NCBI GenBank assembly: GCA_021324545.1
Contig: JAJPIX010000008.1
Coordinates: 1 to 46,220, forward strand
Source of the DNA: Alphaproteobacteria bacterium
GTDB taxonomy: Bacteria; Pseudomonadota; Alphaproteobacteria; Micropepsales; Micropepsaceae
Length of the DNA: 46,220 bases
Direction of reading: 5' to 3'
The notes below the pieces were generated by a model. That model made no database searches. It saw nothing but the letters and a program-made list of their open reading frames with translations, and was not told the DNA's origin. This document shows, in pieces, positions 7,232 through 14,583 of this stretch. Position 1 is the stretch's first letter; every line of letters starts with the position of its first letter. A program made the translations under genes and the position numbers.

Positions 7232-8082
7232 TTCTCTCCCCGTTCCGGTGTTTTCAGATAGGCGTAGATCGCGCCCACATCCTGCGGCGTCAGATATTTC
7301 AACGCCACGTTGATCGCATGGCTCATGATGGCCGTGTCATTGCCCTTGCGCGGCTTGCCGGTGGCAAAGAAGCGCCGGAATTCGGCAAGCGAATAGTGGC
7401 GCGCCTCGGCGCGAAGATCCGGCGAATGCATGTCGGGATCGCCGCCGAGATCGGCCGCATGACAGCCCGCGCACTGCGAGAGCGCAAGATAGCGGCCCAG
7501 CGCAACCAGCGCCTTTGGTGTCATCACAGGTCCGCGGTTGGCGGGGTTAACCGCTTCCGCCTCGTTCTTCAGATATCCGAAGGCCAGCAGCATGCGGCCT
7601 TCAAAGCCCCACTGCGTGGGCGGCGAAGCGTCGGGCCTGGGCGCAAGCGTGCGCAGACAGGCGATGATGGCGTCCGTATCCTGATCCGACAGCCGCACAT
7701 ATTCGTCCGACGGCATGTCGAACAGGGACCGCCCATCGGGCGCAATGCCGAAGCGGATGGCGGTTGCGGCCTGGCTGTCGGTCATGGTCCGGATGGCGCG
7801 CGTCAGGTTGGGCGCCGTCAGATGAAAGCCCGCGATGCCGTGGGAAACGGAGCCGCCCGTCAGCGCGGCGCGATGACAGCTGAAACAGCCGTTCAGGCGG
7901 GCCAGCCGCAAACCCTGGCCTGCAGCATCCGGCGAGACGGGCACCCGCAGCGGCGCGGCGGGCGCGGCATGGCGCTGCGCCAGCACGGCGCCGGATTTCT
8001 GCTCCACCCATCCGGCAAACGCCGCGATGGCGACGGCGGCAATTGCGGCTGCGGCGATCCAGGCGATGACGCGGCGATTCAT
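7228..8082 (-). CDS. Membrane-anchored diheme cytochrome c
   Basis: The 284-residue protein starts with an uncleaved-looking anchor (VIAWIAAAAIAAVAIAAFAGW) and has two cytochrome c domains. Heme sites are CFSCH (Cys66, Cys69, His70) and CAGCH (Cys204, Cys207, His208). Likely axial methionines are Met123 in LFDMPSDEY for the first heme and the Met in TAIMSHAIN for the second. The layout resembles the diheme cytochrome subunits that accept electrons from periplasmic dehydrogenases, for example alcohol or aldehyde dehydrogenases. It lies six bases downstream of an SDR gene, but SDRs are cytoplasmic NAD(P) enzymes, so a direct redox partnership is doubtful. The electron donor is unknown. Confidence 0.9.
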   Translation of the reverse strand: MNRRVIAWIAAAAIAAVAIAAFAGWVEQKSGAVLAQRHAAPAAPLRVPVSPDAAGQGLRLARLNGCFSCHRAALTGGSVSHGIAGFHLTAPNLTRAIRTMTDSQAATAIRFGIAPDGRSLFDMPSDEYVRLSDQDTDAIIACLRTLAPRPDASPPTQWGFEGRMLLAFGYLKNEAEAVNPANRGPVMTPKALVALGRYLALSQCAGCHAADLGGDPDMHSPDLRAEARHYSLAEFRRFFATGKPRKGNDTAIMSHAINVALKYLTPQDVGAIYAYLKTPERGEK

Positions 8083-8088
8083 GAGGGG

Positions 8089-8856
8089 TTACGCGATCGT
8101 CACGCCGCCGTCGATCACGATGGCCTGGCCTGTCATGAAGGCGCCCGCGCGTGAGGCCAGAAACACGGCCGCGCCGGCGATTTCATCCGGCTCGCCGATG
8201 CGGCGCAGGGGCGCGTTGGCGGTGGATCGCTTCAGGATTTCGGGGTTTTCCCACAGCGCGCGGGCAAAATCGGTCTTGATCAGCCCCGGCGCGATGCAGT
8301 TGGCGCGGATGTTGTGGGGCCCGTACTCCACCGCGATGTTGCGCGCCAGCTGGAAATCGGCCGCCTTCGAAATGCAATAGGCGCCGATCACCGGGCTGCC
8401 GCGCAGGCCGCCGATGGATGATACGATGATGATGGAGCCGTCGTTCCGCTCCACCATTTCCGGCAGCACCATCTGGCACAGCCAGTGATTGGACCGCACA
8501 TTCGCGCCCATGATCTTGTCGAAGGCCTCGTCGGGAATATTCATGCCCGGCCCGAAATAGGGATTGAGCGCGGCGTTGCACACCAGCACGTCGATCTTTC
8601 CCCATTTGGTGTGTGTCTGCGCGACAAGGTTTTGCAGCTGTTCCTTGTAGTTGATGTTGCAGGGCACGGGGATCGCCGCCTCGCGGCCGCATGCCTTGTT
8701 GATCGCATCGGCCACTCTTGCGCAGGCATCGGCCTTGCGACTCGACACCACCACATTGGCGCCATGCTCCGCCAGGCGGTGCGCGATGGCTTCGCCGATG
8801 CCCTTGGTCGAGCCGGTGACAAGCGCGACCTTTCCCTCCAGATCGAACAGGCTCAT
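8089..8856 (-). CDS. SDR-family NAD(P)-dependent oxidoreductase
   Basis: This 255-residue classical short-chain dehydrogenase has the TGSTKGIG cofactor loop (residues 14-21), CNAAL in place of the usual NNAG, a catalytic Ser at SS146-147, and Tyr160/Lys164 in YCISK. Arg40-Lys41 after the second beta strand suggest NADP(H) rather than NAD. The overall sequence resembles the DHRS4/FabG-like group, which reduces or oxidises carbonyl or hydroxyl substrates; the substrate cannot be told. It is the first gene of a three-gene reverse operon with the diheme cytochrome and the LprI-like protein. A promoter would lie in the 112-base gap shared with the divergent OmpA-like lipoprotein gene. Confidence 0.92.
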   Translation of the reverse strand: MSLFDLEGKVALVTGSTKGIGEAIAHRLAEHGANVVVSSRKADACARVADAINKACGREAAIPVPCNINYKEQLQNLVAQTHTKWGKIDVLVCNAALNPYFGPGMNIPDEAFDKIMGANVRSNHWLCQMVLPEMVERNDGSIIIVSSIGGLRGSPVIGAYCISKAADFQLARNIAVEYGPHNIRANCIAPGLIKTDFARALWENPEILKRSTANAPLRRIGEPDEIAGAAVFLASRAGAFMTGQAIVIDGGVTIA

Positions 8857-8968
8857 GAGAAGACCCCTGCGGAATTGCGTTTCATCGGCATCTTGCGGCG
8901 GGGCAGGGGCTATGACAACTCGGGCTTCGCGCTAGAATGGCGCGGCGGGGCGGTTGAGGAGTTTTCGA

Positions 8969-9601
8969 ATGAACCGTGCGTTGATAGTCCTGTTCTCCGC
9001 CGTGCTGCTGTCGGCCTGCGAAACCAATCCGCCGCGCGCCAGCTACCCGGAATATCCCGCGCCGCCTCCGGCCAGTGTGCCGCGCGCCGCGCCGACGCAG
9101 CCTGTAACCGTGCGAACCACCCAGTTCACGCAGCACAGCGGCACCGCGCCCAAAGCCACGGCCGATCTTTACATGGACCGGCAGGAGTCCGATTTGCGCC
9201 GCGACCTCAGGGGCAGCGGATTTCTGGTGGCCCGGCAGGGCAACAACCTTGTGCTCAACATGAAGAGCGACGTGCTGTTCGAGCCCAATTCGACCACGCT
9301 ATCGCCCGAAGGCGAGCAGTTCCTCGCTCTCCTGGGCGGCACGCTTCGCTATTACAATCTCACCACGATCGAGGTTGACGGCTACACCGATACCTCCGGC
9401 CCCGCCGACAAGAACATGGCGATCTCGCAAAATCGCGCGGACGCCGTGGCAAAGGCGATCGAATCCGGCGGCGTGGATGCCAGACGCATCAGGGCACAGG
9501 GCTTTGGCGAGACCGGCCTGAAAATCCCCACCGGCGACAATGTGAATGAGCCGCGCAACCGCCGGATCGAGATTCACATTTCGCCGGCGGGATTGGGGTG
9601 A
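8969..9601 (+). CDS. OmpA-family peptidoglycan-binding lipoprotein
   Basis: The 210-residue protein has a short signal peptide with a lipobox (LLSAC, modified Cys17), a Pro-rich linker and a C-terminal OmpA-like domain (about residues 105-208). The domain shows LFEPNSTTLSPEGEQFL, VDGYTDTSG, and NRADAVAKAI...PRNRRIEI, containing the Asp and Arg that bind diaminopimelate in Pal/OmpA relatives. It should sit in the outer membrane with the domain gripping peptidoglycan. The middle part (residues 50-100) is unlike Pal itself, so it is an OmpA/YiaD-like lipoprotein rather than the tol-pal Pal. The ATG at 8969 follows GAGGA at 8956-8960; an upstream in-frame TTG is less likely. Confidence 0.9.
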   Translation: MNRALIVLFSAVLLSACETNPPRASYPEYPAPPPASVPRAAPTQPVTVRTTQFTQHSGTAPKATADLYMDRQESDLRRDLRGSGFLVARQGNNLVLNMKSDVLFEPNSTTLSPEGEQFLALLGGTLRYYNLTTIEVDGYTDTSGPADKNMAISQNRADAVAKAIESGGVDARRIRAQGFGETGLKIPTGDNVNEPRNRRIEIHISPAGLG

Positions 9602-9664
9602 ACGCCCACTGGCATGGCGCGGGCCAGCCGGTTGCGATGGACATCTTCTATTTTTTGCAACGCC

Positions 9665-9734
9665 GTCATCACCCGGCGTGTCCGGGTGATCCAATTGAAT
9701 TGGTCGCCCGCGTGAAGCGGGCAATGGCCATGAC
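9665..9734. repeat. Bipartite palindromic intergenic element (copy 1)
   Basis: The element is bounded by GTCAT (9665-9669) and ATGAC (9730-9734). It contains three perfect hairpins in a row: ATCACCCGG/CCGGGTGAT with a 5-base loop (9668-9690), CCAATT-G-AATTGG (9691-9703), and GCCCGC/GCGGGC with a 5-base loop (9706-9722). The same plan (GTCAT, stem, 5-base loop, stem, ATCCA, then an inverted second unit) recurs at 40349-40444. It lies between convergent genes and could act as a transcript end or mRNA stabiliser; it is probably a dispersed REP-like element. Confidence 0.75.
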
Positions 9735-9740
9735 AATTGC

Positions 9741-10226
9741 TTATTTTGTCAACACCTTGTCGATCTCGGCGTTCATCGCGGCATCGTTGGGTTCCGTGCG
9801 CGATCCGAAGGTGCCGGCGATCCCGCCCTCACGGTCGAACAGATATTTGTGGAAGTTCCACTTGGGCGTGGCCGCTTCGCCCAGCTCTTCGGCCAGCCAC
9901 TTGTAGAGCGGATGCACTTTCGGCCCGATCACATGCTCCTTCGCCGTCATCGGAAAGTCCACGTGAAAGCGCGTTTCGCAGAACGTCTTGATCTCGGCTT
10001 CCGTGCCGGGCTCCTGCGCGCCGAAATCGTTTGCCGGCACGCCCAGGATCACGAGCCCCTTGCCGCCCTTGGCCTTCCACAGCGCTTCGAGGCCGGCATA
10101 TTGCGGCGTAAGCCCGCACTGGCTTGCGACATTCACGACCAGCAGCGCCTTGCCCCTGAATTTTGAAAGCGGCAGATCGCCGCCGGCGATGGAGCGGAAG
10201 CTGAAATCATATGCGGTTCTGGCCAT
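9741..10226 (-). CDS. Glutathione peroxidase (cysteine type)
   Basis: The 161-residue protein is a full-length bacterial glutathione peroxidase/BsaA-type thiol peroxidase. The peroxidatic Cys37 is in NVASQCGLTPQY. The second motif reads GVPANDFGAQEPG where most relatives have GFPCNQFGxQEPG, and the conserved Trp is in PKWNFHKYLFDREG. A second cysteine (in KTFCETRF) may resolve the active-site sulfenic acid through thioredoxin. It reduces hydrogen peroxide or organic hydroperoxides in the cytoplasm. The gene is monocistronic, transcribed away from the hypothetical secreted protein at 10325, with a 98-base gap for both promoters. Confidence 0.95.
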   Translation of the reverse strand: MARTAYDFSFRSIAGGDLPLSKFRGKALLVVNVASQCGLTPQYAGLEALWKAKGGKGLVILGVPANDFGAQEPGTEAEIKTFCETRFHVDFPMTAKEHVIGPKVHPLYKWLAEELGEAATPKWNFHKYLFDREGGIAGTFGSRTEPNDAAMNAEIDKVLTK

Positions 10227-10324
10227 GGAATAACCCTCGCAAGTTTGCGGAATGCTAGCGCCTTTTGACGCCGGGCAGAATATCCGGGATATAGAAAAGA
10301 ATCGCGGTTTGACCGGAGGATCTG

Positions 10325-11215
10325 TTGAAGCACGGTCCGTGTGTTCTGATATGCGCCTGCGCGTTGATGCCGCCGATGGCTGCGACAGCAGATGCGCATG
10401 GCGTGATCGGTCCGCGATTTTTTCCGGCGACCATCGCCACCGACGATCCGTTCGCCGCCGATGAACTTGCGCTTCCGACCATCTCGATCATCCGCCACCG
10501 GGACGACGGTTCCGAGGTCACGGAAACCGCCTATGATGTGGAATATTCCAAATCCATCCTGCCCGGCTTTGCGCTTTCGTTCGAGGAGGGTTACGCGCAG
10601 GCGCGTGCTCCCGGCGCGCCTTCGGTATCGGGCTTCGACAATCTGGAGCTGACGCCCGTGCTCGAAATCGCCCGCAGCGGCGAGCACGAGTTCATTGTGT
10701 CCCTGGCCTTCGGCTGGGAAATCGGCGGCACGGGCACAAGCCATGCCGGCGCAGACGCCGCCTCCACGTTCACGCCGCGCATCCAGTTCGGAAAAGGATT
10801 TGGCGATCTGCCGGAACCCCTTTCGTGGCTCAGGCCCTTCGCCCTCACCGGCACGGCGGGCTATACCGTTGCCGGCAACGGCGCACCGCACACGCTGGAA
10901 TGGGGCGGGGCGGTCGAATACAGCCTGCTTTATCTGCAGAACAGCGTGCGCGACGCAGGCCTTGGGCCAGAGCTTGCGCGCATCACGCCGGTCGTGGAGT
11001 TCAGCTTTGCTTCGCCGCTCGATCGCAATGGCGGCGCAACGACCGGGACGATCAATCCCGGCTTCATCTGGTCGGGCCAACAGGTGCAGATCGGCGCAGA
11101 GGCCATGCTGCCGCTCAACCGCGCGACCGGCCGCAACATCGGCGTGGTGGCGCAGCTGCATTTCTATCTTGACGACATTTTCCCCCGTTCGCTGGGAAGG
11201 CCCCTGTTCGAATGA
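10325..11215 (+). CDS. Secreted, probably outer-membrane protein paired with CopC
   Basis: This 296-residue protein has a weak signal peptide ending ATADA, then a mature start HGVIGPRFFPATIATDDPFA. The remainder alternates hydrophobic and polar residues with many Gly/Thr/Ser and ends in a short aromatic strand (QLHFYLDDIF), as in outer-membrane beta-barrels. The start is a TTG with GGAGGA at 10315-10320; no upstream ATG fits, and the ATG at 10367 would cut into the signal peptide. Its stop overlaps the copC start (ATGA), so a role in copper handling at the cell surface is suggested by context only. I do not recognise a characterised family. Confidence 0.75.
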   Translation: MKHGPCVLICACALMPPMAATADAHGVIGPRFFPATIATDDPFAADELALPTISIIRHRDDGSEVTETAYDVEYSKSILPGFALSFEEGYAQARAPGAPSVSGFDNLELTPVLEIARSGEHEFIVSLAFGWEIGGTGTSHAGADAASTFTPRIQFGKGFGDLPEPLSWLRPFALTGTAGYTVAGNGAPHTLEWGGAVEYSLLYLQNSVRDAGLGPELARITPVVEFSFASPLDRNGGATTGTINPGFIWSGQQVQIGAEAMLPLNRATGRNIGVVAQLHFYLDDIFPRSLGRPLFE

Positions 11216-11562
11216 CGTTGCGCTCATGGCCAGCCATCGCCGCCATCCTTCTGCTGCCGCAGGCGGCCTGCGCGCACGCCTTGCTGCAGCATGCCGATCC
11301 GGGCGCAGGCGCGGTTGTTCATGGCGCCCCGCCGGAATTGCGTCTGGAATTCAGCGAGGCGCTGGAGCCCGCATCCAGCGGCGTCACGGTCACCGATGAC
11401 AGGGGCCAAGTGGTCAGCGAAGGAAGCCCGGCGGTCTCCGATTCCGCGATGATGGTCAGGCTGAAGCCGCTTTCACCCGGCGAATATCGCGTCCGGTGGC
11501 ATGCCGTTTCCATCGATCTGCACCGCACGGAAGGCCGCTACAGCTTTTCGGTCGCGCCGTAG
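11212..11562 (+). CDS. copC: CopC-like periplasmic copper-binding protein
   Basis: The 116-residue protein has a signal peptide whose predicted cut (ACA|HALLQHADP) leaves an N-terminal histidine, the defining Cu(II) ligand of CopC proteins. The single CopC beta-sandwich follows (GAPPELRLEFSEALEPASSGV ... YRVRWHAVSIDLHRTEGRYSF). The Asp and His in SIDLH correspond to the other Cu(II) ligands of the DxH motif. There is no Met-rich Cu(I) loop, so it probably binds only Cu(II). No fused or adjacent CopD membrane domain is present. It is translationally coupled to the upstream secreted protein. Confidence 0.88.
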   Translation: MTLRSWPAIAAILLLPQAACAHALLQHADPGAGAVVHGAPPELRLEFSEALEPASSGVTVTDDRGQVVSEGSPAVSDSAMMVRLKPLSPGEYRVRWHAVSIDLHRTEGRYSFSVAP

Positions 11563-11692
11563 CGCCGCCGGGGCCATCGACCCTCCGGACATGGGCGATC
11601 CAAGGCCAGCGGGCTGATTCGCATGGTTAAGGAATTGGAAACGGCCTGCCCCCACAATGCCGGCGGGGAAAGGCAGAAGGCCCGATTCCGTC

Positions 11693-12952
11693 ATGGTCAA
11701 TTTCCTCATCGCCGCCATCTACGCGATGATCGCAGCCGGATTTGGCATCGCCATTCACGCCTTCGCCGGCGTGTCGGGCGCGCTGTCGGCCCTTCTGACG
11801 GCCGTCGGCTTTCTGCTTTGCACGCAGACCCATGCCGCCATCCTGCGTGCGCGCGAACGCCGCAAGACCGAACGGCAGATCGCAACGCTGAAGAAAACCG
11901 CGCGCACGCTCGAGCAATCGCTGAACGAGACGAAGACCAAGATCGAAGACATCAGGGCGGCCGTCGAAGCCCAGGCCAGCGAGCAGTCCCGGAAGATCGT
12001 GTCCGAGCTCAAGATGCTGGAGCGCCTGATGCGCGACTTTGCGCAGCGCATTTCGGCGAAGGCAAAAGAGGTTGCGCCGCCGGCCGAGGCGCCCAAACCG
12101 CAACCGCAACCACAGGGGCACGCCCGGCATTATCTGGAAACGCTCGGGCAGGCGGAGCTTCTCGAAATCATCCGCGCCAGCCTCGAAGAAAACCGCGTCG
12201 ATCTCTATCTTCAGCCGATCGTCAGCCTGCCGCAGCGGAAACTGCGCTTCTATGAGGCCCTGTCCCGCCTGAGAAGCGAAGACGGCACCGTCATCATGCC
12301 GTCGCAATACATGAAGGTTGCCGCGCCAGCGGGTCTGATGAGCGTGGTGGACAACCTCCTGCTTTTCCGCTGCGTGCAGATTGTGCGCCGGCTGGTGCAG
12401 AAGACGCGCGAGATCGCCATCTTCTGCAACATCTCCGGCGATACGCTGGCGGATGCCGAGTTTTTCCCGCAGTTCCTGGAATACATGCAGCACAACAAGG
12501 ATCTCGCGGGCCAGATCGTCTTCGAATTCGGCCAGAGCGCGGTCCTGAAGGCCGGGGCGGCGGGCGAGGCCAACTTGCGCCAGCTCGCCAATCTCGGGTT
12601 TGCGCTCTCGATGGATCACATGGAAACGCTTGCGGTCGATTTTTCCAAAATCAAGTCGCTCGGCTTCCGCCATATAAAAGTGCGCTCGCAGACACTCATT
12701 CAGGGCATGGCGAGCGCGCAGGCAACCGTTGCCGCGGAGGATTTCAAGAAGCTTCTGGAGCGCCACGGTCTCAACCTGATTGCCGAGCGCGTGGAAGACG
12801 AAAAGACGGTCGTCCAGCTTCTCGATTTCAACGTGGACTACGCGCAGGGCTTCCTGTTCGGCGAACCGCGCGCGCTGCGCGACGATCCGCTGAAATCGGC
12901 CGAACAGCCCCGCGCGGCCGCCCCCGTCATTCCGCTACGCCGCACGGCTTGA
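11693..12952 (+). CDS. TipF-like membrane-anchored protein with degenerate EAL domain
   Basis: The protein (419 residues from this start) begins with two membrane helices (FLIAAIYAMIAAGFGIAIHA and SALLTAVGFLLCT), followed by a coiled coil (residues about 60-130), a Pro-rich linker and an EAL domain. The domain keeps Glu in YEALSR, Asn in CNISGD, Glu in VFEFG, Lys in RHIKV, Glu in IAERVED and Gln in AQGFLFGEP. The DDFGTG loop reads MDHMET and the KID motif reads KV, so hydrolysis of c-di-GMP is doubtful. Helix pair, coiled coil and degenerate EAL domain match Caulobacter TipF, a c-di-GMP receptor that positions the polar flagellum. A start at 11657 would add 12 residues; I prefer 11693 because the first helix begins there. 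Confidence 0.85.
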   Translation: MVNFLIAAIYAMIAAGFGIAIHAFAGVSGALSALLTAVGFLLCTQTHAAILRARERRKTERQIATLKKTARTLEQSLNETKTKIEDIRAAVEAQASEQSRKIVSELKMLERLMRDFAQRISAKAKEVAPPAEAPKPQPQPQGHARHYLETLGQAELLEIIRASLEENRVDLYLQPIVSLPQRKLRFYEALSRLRSEDGTVIMPSQYMKVAAPAGLMSVVDNLLLFRCVQIVRRLVQKTREIAIFCNISGDTLADAEFFPQFLEYMQHNKDLAGQIVFEFGQSAVLKAGAAGEANLRQLANLGFALSMDHMETLAVDFSKIKSLGFRHIKVRSQTLIQGMASAQATVAAEDFKKLLERHGLNLIAERVEDEKTVVQLLDFNVDYAQGFLFGEPRALRDDPLKSAEQPRAAAPVIPLRRTA

Positions 12953-12962
12953 CATGATTGTT

Positions 12963-12983
12963 CCTCCCCCCGAAAGGGGGAGG
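12963..12983. repeat. GC-rich intergenic hairpin (Cn/Gn element)
   Basis: CCTCCCCC (12963-12970) pairs with GGGGGAGG (12976-12983) across a CGAAA loop, followed by AGGTGGGGTC-type sequence to about 13060. It looks like a dispersed intergenic element, related in style to the one ending ribF at 15521-15566. It has no T-run, so it is not a standard terminator. Confidence 0.5.
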
Positions 12984-13073
12984 CCAGGTGGGGTCAGAGG
13001 CCCTGATCCCTCCGCGGGTCGCCCTCGGCGATGCGGCCTTTCCCTTTGCAAGGGTGGGAATGAAAGGCGAAAC

Positions 13074-13928
13074 GTGCCGGCACAGCCCCAGATCCTCACC
13101 AACCTTCGCGAGATCGCGCCCGACTACGACGCGCTCATCTGCGACGTCTGGGGCGTGATCCACAACGGCAAGACCGCACAGGTGCCGGCCGTGGACGCGC
13201 TGCGCAGGTTTCGCGGCGCACATGGGCCGGTGGTCCTGCTCTCCAATGCGCCGCGGCCGGTGGCCGACGTCGAAGAGCAGTTCCGGAAATTTGGCGTGCC
13301 GGCCGATTGCTATGACGCGATCATCACATCCGGCGTCGCCACGCGCGCGGCGCTGGAAAAGCGCGCCGCCCGCCATCGCCTGAAAATGCTGCATATCGGG
13401 CCGGAGCGCGACCGCGGCGTATTTGACGGCTTGAATCTGGATTGCGTCGAGCCGGAGCTCGCCGAGGTGGCGCTCTGCACCGGCCTTTACGACGACGATC
13501 GCGAAACGCCGGACGACTACAAGGCCCTCAACGGCGTGTTGCTGGAACGCGGGCTGGAGATGCTCTGCGCCAACCCCGACATTGTGGTCCAGCGCGGCGG
13601 AAAGCTCATCTTCTGCGCCGGCGCCATCGCGCGCGAGTATGAAAAGATGGGCGGCCGCGCGGTCTATTACGGCAAGCCGCACAAGCCGATTTATGAGACC
13701 ACGTTCGAGGCGCTGCGCCGGCTTGGCCCCGCGAAACGGCCGCTGGCCATCGGCGACGGGCTGGAAACCGACATCCGGGGCGCCAATGGCGCGGGCCTCG
13801 ATGCGCTCTTCATCGCCGACGGCATCCACGGCGAGGACGTGCGCGAACTCACGCCGGCCCACATGGCGGCATTGTTCGCCAAATCCGGCGTCTCCGCGCG
13901 CGCGGCCATGCGCGTGCTTGCGTGGTGA
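13074..13928 (+). CDS. HAD class IIA sugar-phosphatase-like hydrolase (TIGR01459 type)
   Basis: The protein (284 residues from this GTG) has the four HAD motifs: ICDVWGVIHNG with the nucleophilic Asp, LLSNAPRP, YYGKPHKPIYE with the Lys, and IGDGLETDIRGA with the metal-binding aspartates. DVWGV in place of DxDGT is characteristic of the NagD-related alphaproteobacterial subfamily. It is expected to dephosphorylate a small phosphorylated metabolite in the cytoplasm; the substrate is unknown. The GTG start is chosen because GAAAGG lies at 13062-13067 and upstream in-frame sequence is made of the intergenic GC-rich element; an ATG at 12954 would add an implausible 40 residues. Confidence 0.85.
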   Translation: MPAQPQILTNLREIAPDYDALICDVWGVIHNGKTAQVPAVDALRRFRGAHGPVVLLSNAPRPVADVEEQFRKFGVPADCYDAIITSGVATRAALEKRAARHRLKMLHIGPERDRGVFDGLNLDCVEPELAEVALCTGLYDDDRETPDDYKALNGVLLERGLEMLCANPDIVVQRGGKLIFCAGAIAREYEKMGGRAVYYGKPHKPIYETTFEALRRLGPAKRPLAIGDGLETDIRGANGAGLDALFIADGIHGEDVRELTPAHMAALFAKSGVSARAAMRVLAW

Positions 13929-13938
13929 TTGCCGGGCC

Positions 13939-14133
13939 CTCATGCTTCGACAGGCTCGCTCCTCACCCTTCGACAGGCTCAGGGTGAGGAATTAAAGGAA
14001 TCCTCATGCTGAGCTTGTCGAAGCATGAGCTTGTCGAAGCATGAGCTTGTCGAGGCATGAGCTTGTCGAAGCATGAGCTTGTCGAGGCTGAGCCTGTCGA
14101 AGCAAGAGGCTTGTCGACGCATGAGGCCGTCGA
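13939..14133. repeat. Tandem and inverted array of a GAGCTTGTCGAAGC element
   Basis: Head-to-tail copies of GAGCTTGTCGA(A/G)GC recur at 14011, 14027, 14043, 14059 and 14075 with a strict 16-base period. Diverged units follow at 14090, 14106 and 14123. Two inverted copies (CTTCGACAGGCTC) precede them at about 13945 and 13969, so the whole can fold into long hairpins. The unit is the dispersed intergenic element whose translations give CFDKL and HPEPVEG. It fills the gap between the HAD phosphatase and the MaoC gene. Confidence 0.85.
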
Positions 14134-14160
14134 TAAGAACCGGCCCGAAAGGAAACCCCG

Positions 14161-14583
14161 ATGCCCTATTACATGGAAGACCTGAAGCCCGGCATGAGCG
14201 AGAGCTTCTCCCACACCGTCACCGAGCGCGACATCCAGCTGTTCGGGGAAATCTCCGGCGACATGAATCCGGCGCATTTCGACGAGGAATGGGCGAAGAA
14301 GACGGTCTTCAAGGGCCGCATCGCCCACGGCGTGCTGACCGCAAGCTATATTTCGACCGTGCTCGGCATGAAGATGCCCGGCCCCGGCACGATCTTTGTC
14401 GCGCTCGGCACCCAGTTCAAGGCGCCGGTGCGCATCGGCGACACGGTGGTCGCCACCTGCACCGTGCGGGAAACGATTCCGGAAAAGCGCCGCGTGCTCT
14501 TCGATTGCGTCTGCAAGGTCGGTGATACGGTGGTGATCGAAGCCGAGGCCGCCGTGATGCCGCCCAAACGCCCCCAGGCCTGA
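14161..14583 (+). CDS. MaoC-like (R)-specific enoyl-CoA hydratase
   Basis: The 140-residue hot-dog-fold protein carries the R-hydratase signature SGDMNPAHFDEEWAKKT with Asp34 and His39 as likely catalytic pair, followed by FKGRIAHGVLTAS. It closely resembles PhaJ-type hydratases, which hydrate trans-2-enoyl-CoA to (R)-3-hydroxyacyl-CoA. In other bacteria these enzymes feed polyhydroxyalkanoate synthesis or fatty acid metabolism. No PHA genes are nearby. Its stop is directly followed by the ribF ATG, so the two are co-transcribed. A GAAAGGAAA sequence precedes the ATG. Confidence 0.9.
   Translation: MPYYMEDLKPGMSESFSHTVTERDIQLFGEISGDMNPAHFDEEWAKKTVFKGRIAHGVLTASYISTVLGMKMPGPGTIFVALGTQFKAPVRIGDTVVATCTVRETIPEKRRVLFDCVCKVGDTVVIEAEAAVMPPKRPQA

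Noticed and set aside
8954-8968. TTG start five codons upstream for the OmpA-like lipoprotein
   Set aside because: The ATG at 8969 has GAGGA at the right distance and gives a standard short lipoprotein signal peptide.
13939-14133. CRISPR array
   Set aside because: Units of 16 bases follow each other directly with no unique spacers and no cas genes nearby.
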